Below, one piece after another: positions 47,835 to 57,499 of a stretch of DNA of 64,000 bases. Numbering within the stretch: the first letter of the stretch is position 1; each line of letters opens with the position of its first letter. Origin of the DNA: Tenodera sinensis (lineage: Eukaryota; Arthropoda; Insecta; Mantodea; Mantidae); assembly GCA_030765045.1 (NCBI GenBank), contig CM060965.1:67434287-67498286 (forward strand), written 5' to 3'. A program made the translations under genes and the position numbers. The notes under the pieces were generated by a model. The model ran no database searches. It worked only from the letters and a program-made list of their open reading frames with translations, and was not told the DNA's origin.

Positions 47835-47932
47835 CTAGCTTACATTGTGTAATTTAATTACTGATGTATCCTGAATCAAGGTACTTTGTACACAATTGAT
47901 TTTAAAGGATTAATCAAATTGAATTGAAATTA

Positions 47933-48390
47933 CTATTTATTTATGCCAACAAACTTACTGTTGGTGTTTTTAAACACACAAGCCGTGTGTGGGCAAAGCT
48001 TGAGAGGTAGAACTGGAACTTAAAAATTCAATGCCACAACTGGGATTTGAACCACAGACCTTCCGCTTACCGGGGGGCTGCTCTACCACTGAGCTATTGT
48101 GACAAACTGCCAGAATGGCATTAAATTCTCAAACCAATTCATATTTCTCCTGGTAAACCACAAAGGCAGTCTCACATCAGAGACAAATTACCCCAATGGT
48201 GACTTACTATTGTAAGTACTTTATGTCCCAGGATTAAATAATCTTCAGATGGTGATTATTATTTATTTATGCCAACAAACTTACTGTTGGTGTTTTTAAA
48301 CACACAAGTCGTGTGTGGGCAAAGTTTGAGAGGTAGAACTGGAACTTAAAAATTCAATGCCACAACTGGGATTTGAACCACACTATCTTC
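47933..48390 (-). mobile_element. SINE family C tandem dimer
   Basis: Read on the minus strand: a partial unit (48387 down to 48259, from box B to AT tail) joined directly to a complete unit (48258 to 47933). The tail-to-leader junction (aataataat then ccatctgaag) is the same as in the copy at 46470. Confidence 0.8.
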
Positions 48391-48742
48391 GTACTCTCTG
48401 AGAACACAGCAATTATGAAGGAGGCATTAACTAGGTAACAAAGAGGTGTCACAGAATACTGATAACATTTCTTTTTTGAAAATACAATCCGGAATTTTAT
48501 CTACTCCATGTGAAGTTCTGCTTTTCATGCCATACAGAATGGTGGTTAATTCTCTTTCTGCAATAAGAGTATAGGTATTTTGTATGCTTATTATTTACCC
48601 AGTCATATGTGCATATGACTGGATAAAAGGCTTTCAACTACATTTACAAAATATTCATTGAATTTATTCTTTGACCATGAATATGATGGTAAAGACAAAG
48701 AGTACATCCATATAAACATCAATGGTTTCAGCATACTCTTGG
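48391..48742. other. Intronic DNA, nothing recognised
   Basis: No repeat or exon recognised, apart from the 11-bp target duplication at 48732-48742. Confidence 0.35.
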
Positions 48743-48839
48743 TAATTATTATTTATTTATGCCAACAAACTTACTGTTGGTGTTTTTAAACACACAATCC
48801 GAGTGTGGCATTGAATTTTTAAGTTCCAGTTCTACCTCT
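48743..48839 (-). mobile_element. Minimal SINE family C copy with 5' inversion
   Basis: 97-bp insert with 11-bp target duplication CATACTCTTGG (48732-48742, 48840-48850). On the minus strand it ends with the normal AT tail (about 48743-48795), while the remaining 45 bp (gtggcattgaatttttaagt, ccagttctacctct) is inverted. Confidence 0.85.
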
Positions 48840-49301
48840 CATACTCTTGGTTTTTGAAAGATAGAATCATAAATGAAAACTTGTAGTTATTACAATTTTA
48901 TCAGTTAATCTGTTTCATGAATAATTACAGTATAATGTGCACAATGTTTCACTAGTTAACACAGGAAGATACTTTTAAGAACTTTAAACAGAAGCGATTG
49001 ATTCATTTTAGTACCCGGTGCTTTACATTGGTTATTTTATATCTGAACATGTGTTATAGTATGCAGAGTTAATACAAATATTTGTGTTCAAGGTGTAAGT
49101 AAATATATATGAGGTGTAGCAACATAAAGTGGGACCTAATTTTTAGTCATTTCAGTTCAAGGATAAAGAGAGTATTGAGTATTGACCTATGGAATCTCCT
49201 CTACTATCACAGGCAGTTTCACTCGTGCACAGTTATTAGTCTGGCCCTGACCAGTATTAGAAGTGGACTGTGTGATTTGACTGACTGATTTTATTTTTCA
49301 G

Positions 49302-49439
49302 GAGTGTATATCCCTGACTGTGATGATGAGGGATATTATCGTCAGACTCAGTGCCACACCTCCGTGGGAATGTGCTGGTGTGTTGACAAACATGGCGTGG
49401 AGATGCCCAACTCTCGTACACGTGGCAAACCAAATTGTG
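49302..49439 (+). CDS. Cow: Testican exon: thyroglobulin type-1 domain
   Basis: Acceptor ttatttttcag; two bases complete Gly, then 45 codons and G of a split Glu; donor TGTG|gtaagc. YIPDCDDEGYYRQTQCH, then GMCWCVDKHGVEMPNSRTRG and a final C give the thyroglobulin type-1 pattern (Q-C, C-W-C-V, C). In the family this domain may inhibit cysteine proteases; here its function is not shown. A shadow frame on the other strand has no meaning. Confidence 0.97.
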
Positions 49440-50183
49440 GTAAGCACTGAGGAATTGGAAAAACAGATGCATATACATAAATGGAGATAATCTGAAAATA
49501 ATTTTGCTTAAAGAACACACTTGAGTGAGCTTCCATAATTTTTCCACTCAAAACATTACAATGTGTTGTCCTATCATTTCATAACAATGTTGCACAGATG
49601 TGTAAAATGAAAATGTTTTCAAGTTGCTTGTATTTTAATATACATGCTTTTTTCTTAAATTTTAATTGAAATTTTATCTGTATGTATTAATTTTATATTT
49701 AGTTCCCTCATCAAATGCTCACAAACATATACACAAACCACATGCAAACTGAACACAAAAATATAGTGTTCAGTTCAGTTTGAATTGTTTGCTTAAAATT
49801 GAAAATAAAGAACTTATTTAGTAAAATTTTAGCTTTATCTTGTGCTCTCTTTGTCATTTAACAAAATTCTGCCACCACTATCACACAATTTTTTCAAATT
49901 CTTTGACACTTGACGAAATCTTCTGAGGAGCCAAGATAAGATTAGCATATAAATACAGTAACTTTAAAACTATAAATGCATTCAAGGCCTCTGAACCATG
50001 TTGAATCATGTCAACATGTGACTCACTATTTGCTAAGGATGAACGGATGCAACAAGGTTATTTCCAGTGCAAACTGCTATCTTAAAGAGAACATTTACAT
50101 ACATAACAAAGAAAAAAATGCTTTATGTTAGTTAAGGAAAATTGAAGCTATTAACAATGAAGTAACAGAATCAAAAATAAGAA

Positions 50184-50263
50184 CAAATTAGAAACTAAAA
50201 GCTTCACTTATCTTAGATCTTGCAATATCATTAAGATAAGTGAAGCTTTCAGTTTCCAATTTG
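50184..50263 (-). repeat. 80-bp hairpin, 32-bp arms
   Basis: Arms 50184-50215 and 50232-50263 pair at 30 of 32 positions around a 16-base loop. The two exceptions are A-C on the + strand, hence U-G on the minus strand, so an RNA from the minus strand would have an unbroken stem. Could be a small MITE or a microRNA-like precursor. Confidence 0.7.
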
Positions 50264-50883
50264 TTATTTTAATGTTTTATGTATTTTAAGCCAAACAATC
50301 ATTCATGGCAGCTTGATTTTATTAGTTGAATTTTTTTCTTATTTAATCTGTTATCAATTTGTGAAAATTATCATTATTGTTAATCTTACTTCAATATTTT
50401 GATCATGTTTATGTAATTGATAATTGTTTTGCGTCATACCATGTTCGGGGGGAGATTTGAAATGAATTAATGTTGAGATTCTAAGGTTTTCATGGCCGGT
50501 ATCAATAGTAGAAACAATATATTCCGGGCTTATGGGCCATGGTCTACTGGGTTGAAATCTCCTCTAGAATAATTTGTTATTTTAATGTTTTATGTATTTT
50601 AAGCCAAACAATCATTCATGGCAGCTTGATTTTATTAGTTGAATTTTTTTCTTATTTAATCTGTTATCAATTTGTGAAAATTATCATTATTGTTAATCTT
50701 ACTTCAATATTTTGATCATGTTTATGTAATTGATAATTGTTTTGCATCATACCATGTTCGGGGGGAGATTTGAAATGAATTAATGTTGAGATTCTAAGGT
50801 TTTCATGGCCGGTATCAATAGTAGAAACAATATATTCCGGGCTTATGGGCCATGGTCTACTGGGTTGAAATCTCCTCTAGAAT
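50258..50883 (+). repeat. 313-bp tandem duplication
   Basis: 50258-50570 and 50571-50883 are nearly identical; I saw one difference (tttgcgtcat against tttgcatcat). Each unit includes about 180 bp of AT-rich DNA and the start of a Penelope-like terminal region (gagattctaaggttttcatg, gtagaaacaatatattccgg). Confidence 0.92.
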
Positions 50884-50996
50884 ACTTCGACCTTGCCGCC
50901 ACTGATGATGTCTGCCGTAGTTGTAGATGAAACGTCTGGGAAGAAGAAGAAACCCAGTAGACCACAGCCCATAAGCCCAGAATATATTGTTTCTAC
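50826..50996 (+). mobile_element. Penelope-like terminal fragment with inverted arms
   Basis: 50826-50873 (gtagaaacaatatattccgg ... ctactgggtt) is repeated in inverted form at 50951-50996. The hammerhead-like motif lies in the 77-bp loop. No reverse transcriptase is attached; an isolated terminal copy. Confidence 0.7.
50890..50943 (+). ncRNA. Hammerhead-ribozyme-like motif, complete core
   Basis: CTGATGA at 50902-50908, helix II GTCT/AGAT (50910-50913 with 50925-50928), GAAA at 50929-50932, then CGTC with predicted cleavage after GTC (50936). Helix I pairs CCA (50899-50901) with TGG (50937-50939) and further out CTT (50892-50894) with AAG (50941-50943). Helix III can only form through the self-complementary ACGT, as in the dimer-type hammerheads reported in Penelope-like elements. 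Confidence 0.7.
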
Positions 50997-51861
50997 TACT
51001 AAATTAATGTTATTTGTAGCATGACAACAACCTTATGCCTCATAACTGCATGACATCATCAGAATAATTTTGACAAAATAAGAAAATATATTATAAAGAA
51101 GGACAAAGCCAAACAATATTGCTATAGTTACATATAACATTTTTCACACAGCACTTAGTCAATGGATTCATGGAAGACAGAAACCATTTTCAATAACTTA
51201 TAAAAAAGTGCAAATCATATGGTTTCAGGCATTCCAGTTAGTTGGAAATGTTTAAAAAAATGAAGAAACATTATAACAACCTAAAAATAATAATAAAAAA
51301 AAAAGTGTGCAGTAAAATAAATTCAGAAATTTAATTGAAAAAGTTAAGTCTAAGCTTTATTCCCTGGCCATGATTAAAATAAGAGTTCTGATCGCTCAAC
51401 ACGCTGTGAAGTAAAAACGTCTGCGCCAAACTTGGAACTGTAGCTTTTGTCAGTACAGATTGCTAAGGGGTATAAGCACTGAATATATGTCAACTGAATG
51501 AAAGTTGAAATCACTTCTTGCTATAAACTTTGAAACAGGCTATTGTGATTAACCTCACTTATTCAAAAAAACTTAAAATCTTAGTGAACTAAAACAGTAT
51601 GCAGGGTATGGGATGTCTTAGTCAACTCAAGGTGTATAATTTTTTGATTGAAACAGGTTGCTCACTCAGTCCTTTTTCACTTGCAGGTTTAAAAAAATTG
51701 TTGTGTAAATATCTTTTCTGATACTAAAAAAATTTAATCTGTCAATACAAGTACCCTCTTTTATTATGGCTGAATTTGAGTAATGAATTAAGAAATATGA
51801 TAAAGAGAATCATATTTTCTGAATAATAAATTAAGGTAAAAGATCATACTCTTAATTCCAG

Positions 51862-52001
51862 AAAATTTCTTGCTGAAGAGCAGCAAAAGCTCCAGTGTGA
51901 ATACAGACAGTGATAACAATGATAATGATGATGACGATGACGATGATGATGATCTAGATCAAGTGATAGAGGGCAGTGCCGACCAGCCTCTGGACTTCTA
52001 A
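51862..52001 (+). CDS. Cow: Testican last coding exon: acidic tail and stop
   Basis: Two bases complete Glu, then 45 codons and TAA (51999-52001). The peptide begins NFLLKSSKSSSVNTDSDNND, has a run of nine Asp, and ends EGSADQPLDF. An acidic C-terminus is the family hallmark. The Ser-rich start could be modified, but there is no Ser-Gly pair. The GAT/GAC repeat coding the Asp run is slippage-prone. 3' UTR follows. Confidence 0.93.
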
Positions 52002-52094
52002 GCATCTTATTCTGCACCTCCTGAAAAATCTGACCAATGCCAGGTTTGTATATTAGCTTTTTTGTTGGTCTTAACGTTAGTTTCATAAAATAAA
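52002..52094 (+). terminator. Testican 3' UTR with candidate polyadenylation signal
   Basis: First AATAAA after the stop is at 52089-52094, 88 bases downstream. Whether it is used is not known; longer transcripts are possible. Confidence 0.5.
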
Positions 52095-52139
52095 CACATT
52101 GTCTCTTAATCCTGTCCCTTTAATTGTAGCCATGTAAAA

Positions 52140-52560
52140 ATTCATAACTAATAATTAACACAAACTGACTCCAAGGAAAATAAAAAAACAATCATTTGAA
52201 CATATCAGACCAACCAATGATAATAATTGATTGTTCTAACACACACAAACCATGTTTAGGTACAGTAAGATCATGTCACCATTTGTGTACATGTCTCGAG
52301 CATGAAATTCCCTTGTGGTGTATCTGAAAAATGCAATTCAGTTGAAGAATTTAAGGCCATACTGGATGTAGACATGGTAGCTCAGAGGTTAAGAGCAGCC
52401 ACATGTAGAACGGAAGATCTGCAGTTCAAATCCTGGCTATGGTATTGGACTTTGCATTTCTGGTTCTACATTTTCAAAAGTTTACCTACGCATGATTTGT
52501 GTGTGTTAGAACAATCAATTATCATTCCATTCTATATGGAAACTATTATATAAAAATCTT
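52140..52560 (+). mobile_element. Old SINE of family C type, with inverted 5' piece
   Basis: tRNA-like head with box A (tggtagctcagaggttaag) and box B (gcagttcaaatcctggc) at 52377-52440, then body and 3' end atgatttgtgtgtgttagaa. The same 3' end occurs inverted at 52212-52265 (ttgttctaacacacacaaac). Confidence 0.65.
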
Positions 52561-52860
52561 AAAGCCTGGGGCTTAAGTAGTAATGATTGTAAGTTGCCAT
52601 TGGGGTACATATCTCCAATACAAGGTATTTTTGTTGTCTACAAGAAAAATACGAATCAGTTGAATTTAAGGTCATGCTGGTATGTTACCATGGTAGCTTA
52701 CTGGTTAAGAGCAGCTGCATGCAGAACTTAAGACCTGTGGTCCAAATTCCAGCAATGGTATTGAATTTTTTATTTCTGATTCCTTTCAGAACTACGAGAT
52801 CATCTTTCCAACTTTTCAAAAGTAAAACCTATATTATTATTAATACCAGTAAATAAATAC
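52561..52860 (+). mobile_element. Old SINE of family C type, second copy
   Basis: Leader aagttgccattggggta, box A catggtagcttactggttaa, box B gtggtccaaattccagc, AT tail with taaataaata at 52850-52860. Placed tandemly after the previous copy. Confidence 0.65.
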
Positions 52861-53039
52861 ATACACCTTAACTTCACTTATATATTAATGTACTGCTACA
52901 TTTTTTAGATATACACACTAAACTCTCACTTTTCTGAACCCTATGTACATATGCAGTAAAACTGTCTTCAGCAGAATCAAACAGGACTTTAAAACATTTC
53001 CGTTAAAGACAGGTTTCCATTTAACAAAGATAGGCCTAG

Positions 53040-53280
53040 GCTGTGTTTTCAGGTTTGTATGCTTCAGTTAGTATAGGTAGTTTAGCAATCCAATCAGCGA
53101 TGGTTTCATTGTTAACGTCACTTGTTTTACCACAAAGTTTGTTAAAAACTATCTGGTGTCTTGAGGAAACTCTTCAACCATCCATTAGATGCTTGAATTC
53201 AGTCTTGCCCAGTTTCTCCGCTACCTTTTTAGCATATTCCTGTAACATAGGCCCTGATATGCTGTGATTTTTACTCTCTC
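53040..53280 (-). pseudogene. Tigger transposase: CENP-B-type second HTH
   Basis: Minus strand: NHSISGPMLQEYAKKVAEKL, GKTEFK, then, after frame repair of a single shift, the segment following NGWL (SFLKTPDSF...) matches the usual SNGWLxxFRxRH motif. This is the Tc5/CENP-B DNA-binding domain. Continues toward 52930 with traces of PEN...ET before decay. Confidence 0.82.
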
Positions 53281-54107
53281 TATTGGTAAGTAGGGGAAGT
53301 ATTGTATTCCACCCAAAAATTTGATGTCGAGATTTCACCAGAAATATATTGAGGCCCCCTGAATCCAAAAAAAGCATTTTTAGGAAAAGGTCTGTGTGTG
53401 TGTCTGTGTGTCAGTCTGTGGATAGCATAACTCAAAAACGAAAAGTCGGTTAAAAACCAAAGTTGGTATTTAAGTTTAATGTCTTTCAAGGATGCGACAC
53501 GATTTTGAAGACAATAGCCCCACACTAAACTACCCTTTACATGGAAAATTTTTTGAAAATTTTTATTTTCTTGAAAATGGCTCTAACGATTTTGATTAAA
53601 ATGTCATATGTTTGAGATATTTTGATGACAAATGAGATGTATATCTTGAATTTTCTGGCTATAGCCCGTGTAGTCGTATTTACTCTGGACGACTTTTGCA
53701 TAACTGGTAAACTGTTAGAGATAGACAAATTATTATATACAAAAAATGTAGATCTTGCTAAAATACACAATTTATGTCTCAATACATTTTCTTGTAGGGT
53801 GAACCATTTTGGAGATATTCCTTGTTATGTGTGTGTGTTTCGGAAAACTTAGAACTTTCGTGAAATGGATCATCGCTGTTCATTTTTTTATATGTTAAGT
53901 GTGCAAAGACAACAGAATCTCAAACATCTGACTATTGCACAAAGCCTACTATATTCTAACATTCCCTTTGCACCAACAAGGAAATAAGCAATAAGATAAT
54001 TTGTACAAACGTTTGTCTCAGCTAACAAGAAAGAAGATATAGGAATAAGAGTTTGTAAGAATGGTTAGTACAAGAGTAGAGAAAGTCATGTGAGTGCAAC
54101 ACATCAG
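53274..54107 (+). repeat. Family A dispersed repeat, complete copy in Tigger
   Basis: Full-length copy, about 830 bp, with known pre-insertion context: it cuts the transposase between VRTKK and SKNHSISGP. A short A-rich duplication (aacaaaaaaaatc / agtaaaaatc on the minus strand) may be the target duplication. The GT patch is at 53396-53425. Confidence 0.85.
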
Positions 54108-54149
54108 ATTTTTTTTGTTCTAACACTAACGAACCACTCGTACAGTATT

Positions 54150-54360
54150 TCATTAATGCCCTGGTTTTCAGTTTTCTTAAGCTTTCTCTTTATTTTTCCA
54201 TTAGCATGATTTTTCCCACCATTTCAGAATTTCTGTTTTCTTCTTTAGAATCTGATTAACTTGAGTTTTGCTTACATTGATCACCTTCATGATTTGCTTT
54301 ACACTCAATTTATCACATTCACTAGCATAAATCACTTTCACTCTTGTGTTAGATTAGATT
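54150..54360 (-). pseudogene. Tigger transposase: N-terminal CENP-B HTH
   Basis: Minus strand: RVKVIYASECDKLSVKQIMK then VINVSKTQVNQILKKK and EILKWWEK, a homeodomain-like CENP-B N-terminal helix-turn-helix. After a frameshift it goes on with KRKLKKTENQGINEILYEWF and stops at the family A junction (VRTKK). Confidence 0.85.
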
Positions 54361-54390
54361 AGATTAGATTAGATTAGATTAGATTAGATT
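54349..54390 (+). repeat. (TTAGA)n tract
   Basis: About eight TTAGA units. Read on the minus strand it is (TCTAA)n directly after gaacctacagaacgc, so it may be the 3' tail of a minus-strand retroposon covering part of 54391-54680. Confidence 0.9.
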
Positions 54391-54682
54391 GCGTTCTGTA
54401 GGTTCAGTGATGGTCAGTCAGACCTTGAACATAGAACATGTCAAAAGCATTTACAATTAAATGCATAAAAAACATGCAAAACATGTATAGGTTTCATGTT
54501 TTGCTGTTAAGTACGAGATGAAGATAATACTTCTAGTGCATTGACACTTACATAGTTATTATACATGTACAAAATCATGTTACTTGGCTTTTACAGACTG
54601 TGTCATTGCTTCAATGTTTACATTTTTGCTTGTATGAAAAAGCAGTCCAAATTTATAGCTAAGTAATACATTCTAACAGGTT
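54391..54682 (-). other. Possible retroposon 3' part
   Basis: Unique-looking AT-rich DNA between the TTAGA tract and the piggyBac relic. A minus-strand retroposon tail is possible; no coding part was seen. Confidence 0.3.
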
Positions 54683-55330
54683 TTACATCCTTACTTTTAC
54701 ATAAAGCGTGTCCAAGAACCAATTGTCATAAGTGATGCTTTTACCTGTTGCTGCAGAGAGAGCTTTCACATAGTACATTGGCAGACTTTCATTTGTGTTT
54801 CTATCCTCCTTCCCCATGAATGGAGTAGCATCCATCATGTAATATGTTCTGGCATCACACATTGTGATTATTTTAATTCCATATTTATCTGGTTTTGAGG
54901 CAATGTAAACACAGAAAGGGCATTTGCTACAGAACTCTAAAAGCTGCTCACCAATTGTTACGTACATTGAGCAGCAATTGGTTATAAAAATCATCCAGAG
55001 CTCACAGATAGGTGAAAATGTATCTTCCCTATTTCTCCATGTCTTGTCATCAGATTTCAGACAATTTAGCAGAAATTTGAACTTCATTTGAACTACATAA
55101 TGCATTTGTACACTGATGAACCAGGCCACATTTCTTCAGTATTGATGTGACCATCTTTTCTGCTACATGACATATTTAGTACACATATTTCTTCTGTCCC
55201 TATTATCAACAAATCTCTGGTCTGAATATGCACATCTTTTGCTTTGAATTACCTCATTTTTATCTGCAGTCATCTGAACAATACTTTTATCTAATAGTAT
55301 TCTAAGGAGTGACAGCTTGTGGCTCGTAAA
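54683..55330 (-). pseudogene. piggyBac transposase, catalytic region relic
   Basis: 148-codon frame (54683-55129) plus recognisable residues upstream. MKFKFLLNCLKSDDKTWR, ICELWMIFITNC, GEQLLEFCSKCPFCVYIASK, PDKYGIKIITMCDARTYYMM and SITYDNWF follow the DDE_Tnp_1_7 order. The first catalytic Asp (usual D-E-Q-L) is Gly here (IGEQL); the second (YDNWF) is kept; the third part and the Cys-rich C-terminus are missing. Inactive. Confidence 0.92.
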
Positions 55331-55593
55331 TTAGGGTGGGTGGTACAATATATTTTCAAAATTAGCACATGGACATGACAGTTAATTCTGAAATTCACCC
55401 GAAAATATGTGAAAAGAAAATTACTCATATAAATTGGAAAATTGCTATGCATGACCTTCCATCTGATCATCAATCAGATTTTGAATTTGCTCAATATTCA
55501 GCATTAGTCTTAGTGGGTCGAGCTTCTTAAGTTCCAATTGAGATGCAAAACTCGTTACACCCGCACTAAGTAGGCTAGTTACACTGTTGATGG

Positions 55594-56167
55594 GGGGTAG
55601 TAACGGGTAGTGATGCGCCTCCTATAGCCTCTCCTACCCAATTCCCATCCTCATCCTGCCCGTGGTGCACCCTGCTTTTAACAGATGAGGCTCTGGGGAC
55701 CGAATCACAGCGGTATAACTGTTTCATCTAAAATGGAGGAAATGTCATTTACATATGTGCTGGCCTATCATAGCACAACAACGTCCCTCAGAGGCACATG
55801 AGGGGAAGGTCGGTGGATCTAAATACCACCTATTTAGTCCTCCCGGCTAGGTCCGATGGACCCGTTGACCAACGATAGGTGTGGTCCCCCTTGCAAAATG
55901 GGGGTTTAAGTCGGGTGATGTAACTGCCACATTGTACAACTGGTGCCCGTTAAGAAAACAGTTACATGAAAGCCACATACATGAATATGAATAGGCATCT
56001 CAGTCTCACCAATATGTGTCCTGTGTAACGATCCAGCAGAAATGAACGAAGACCACTTGAAGACCTGTGAAGCATTAAGATCAGAAGAAACTACAGTTCA
56101 AAAGTATTGGAAAGCACGAATGCTAATGGCTTCATTTCCAGATGCAAGGCACTAGAAAACAACAACA
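55594..56167 (+). mobile_element. 574-bp retroposon: LINE head joined to LINE tail
   Basis: Bounded by a perfect 13-bp target duplication ACACTGTTGATGG (55581-55593, 56168-56180). Begins ggggtagtaacgggtagtga; GC-rich leader to about 55900. The last part encodes the C-terminal Cys/His end of a LINE polymerase (CVLCNDPAEMNEDHLKTCEA ... ASFPDARH, stop) followed by (CAA)n. Sits within the piggyBac relic. The same tail is at 63105-63174. Confidence 0.88.
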
Positions 56168-56180
56168 ACACTGTTGATGG

Positions 56181-57499
56181 TCATTCATTTATTTCTCAGT
56201 CCCTGCAAAGATTCACACCATGACACCTCGAAAGCACTGCTAAAACTGGGTTTGTTTAACCGTGGTTTAACTATTACAACTACTTTCATTGTTGCCAATC
56301 TGTGGGATTTATTGCATATTGTGGGACATTTTAACAAATATTTTTCAGGAAGGGACAAAGGGACTTTTCTGAAAAAAAACGGAGATGAATATGGGACATT
56401 TAATAATTGCTGCCTATAACATAGTGTAGTAATGCTTATGGTACACACAACAGCAAAGATAAACATTTTACGGAAGTTAAATACACAACACACGCAAACT
56501 GTCATTTGTGCAACCAGCAGTCAGCACTCTCACTAAGGGCACAGTAGGTTTGCTTGCACAACAGTAATAGCCATGCACTATTACCTATAGGTGAGATTTG
56601 AATATGTGTTTGGGGAGTAATGTTTCCATAAAAGGAAAGCTCTATGTACTGATAGGAGGAGCAAGCACTTCAATAACATAAGTCCTGATTTTACATTATT
56701 TGTACCTAACCTAGTATTGCAAGGGTGGTAGTAAATATTGTAGTTGTACACCCTAAACTCCACTACTAATTTATCGCCTGCATGTGGGTGTTTTTCTTCT
56801 TTTATAAGCTAGCAATCACATATTTTTTTTAACGTTAGACACTTTATACAGAAAAGGGACATTCTGAGTACTTGTTTGGGGTTTTGGGCTTCAGAGGTTG
56901 GCACCATTGCTTTCAGAGCAAGTTATATTATGATGTAATATGTATTCAATGTGTCATGCTAGCAAAATTACCAACTTGAATGTAGTATTAATATACGTTC
57001 TTGGTATCGTTTCATCACAAATGTGCAGCACTGCACCTTAAATCATACAGATAAAGCTAATTTAGCTAAATTTTCTTTACAATCAATTTAAATTACAAAA
57101 TTCAATTTAAGAGGAAGGTGTATGTATGTATACAAATGACAGCACTGTTAGCAGTCAGCCAGTTCTGGGAAAAATTATTGCAGGCACTTTCCCCCTCCAC
57201 CCAGATTGTCCTTCCTCTCCATACCCCATCCACCTATAGTCAAACCATCCCCACATCTCCTTACATGCTGGCAGTATTTGCAAGAGGGATGAGTTACAGT
57301 GTGAAACTGCATCCATAATGAAAACATTGGTGCTCTTCTGTGTATTGACGGTGTAAAAACATTTTCCATTAAGCAAAATGGGTAAATAGAAACAGGAAGT
57401 GTATGAATGCATTTGGCATGACGTCTGATGTCAAGGATATTTGAAGTAATGCTTTTGATGTAATGCTACCTTTTCTTTCTTATTTTTATTTATTGGGAG
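56181..57499. other. No recognised feature
   Basis: Mostly AT-rich. Frames at 56185-56505 and 57155-57412 lie on both strands without domains. Decayed piggyBac sequence is possible. Confidence 0.35.

Larger units (their letters stand above)
45931..49301 (+). other. Testican intron (3.4 kb)
   Basis: Filled with family C SINEs (46290-46715, 47933-48390, 48743-48839) and an RT fragment at 47590-47834. A T-rich stretch ending cccccag at 46195 resembles an acceptor, but no conserved exon follows. Confidence 0.8.
49440..51861 (+). other. Last testican intron (2.4 kb)
   Basis: Contains a hairpin (50184-50263), a 313-bp tandem duplication with Penelope-like sequence and a hammerhead-like core. 49450-50180 and 51000-51850 show nothing recognisable. 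The acceptor is cttaattccag ending at 51861. Confidence 0.85.
26995..52001 (+). other. Cow: Testican / Carrier of Wingless gene span (six exons, 5' incomplete)
   Basis: Spliced gene model on the + strand. Exons 26995-27143, 30278-30498, 34380-34605, 45673-45930, 49302-49439 and 51862-52001; introns of 3134, 3881, 11067, 3371 and 2422 bp. Every junction has AG acceptor and GT donor, and the phases close (split codons rebuild D, A, G and E; the second intron is phase 0). The 376 visible residues follow the order known for vertebrate SPOCK proteins: follistatin/Kazal-like, EC domain, thyroglobulin type-1, acidic C-terminus. In flies Cow is a secreted proteoglycan that binds Wingless and alters its spread. 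The first visible exon begins in phase 2, so at least one more 5' exon exists; signal peptide and N-terminal domain were not found. No Ser-Gly dipeptide, the usual glycosaminoglycan attachment site, occurs in the visible residues. Confidence 0.95.
52914..54360 (-). mobile_element. pogo/Tigger transposon relic, split by family A repeat
   Basis: Minus-strand relic. The 3' end carries a TIR-like CACTAAACTCTCACTTTTCT (52916) resembling the CAGTARAACC... ends of this group. Transposase pieces are at 53040-53280 and 54150-54360. The DDE catalytic part is almost entirely missing and reading frames are broken. Confidence 0.8.

Noticed and set aside
54349..54390. (TTAGA)n as an interstitial telomere array
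   Set aside because: The insect telomere unit is TTAGG; no TTAGG unit is present, and the tract is short and abuts TE relics, so a retroposon tail or plain microsatellite is simpler.
57155..57412. Minus-strand frames of 64-85 codons
   Set aside because: Overlap each other and a plus-strand frame; no recognisable motif.
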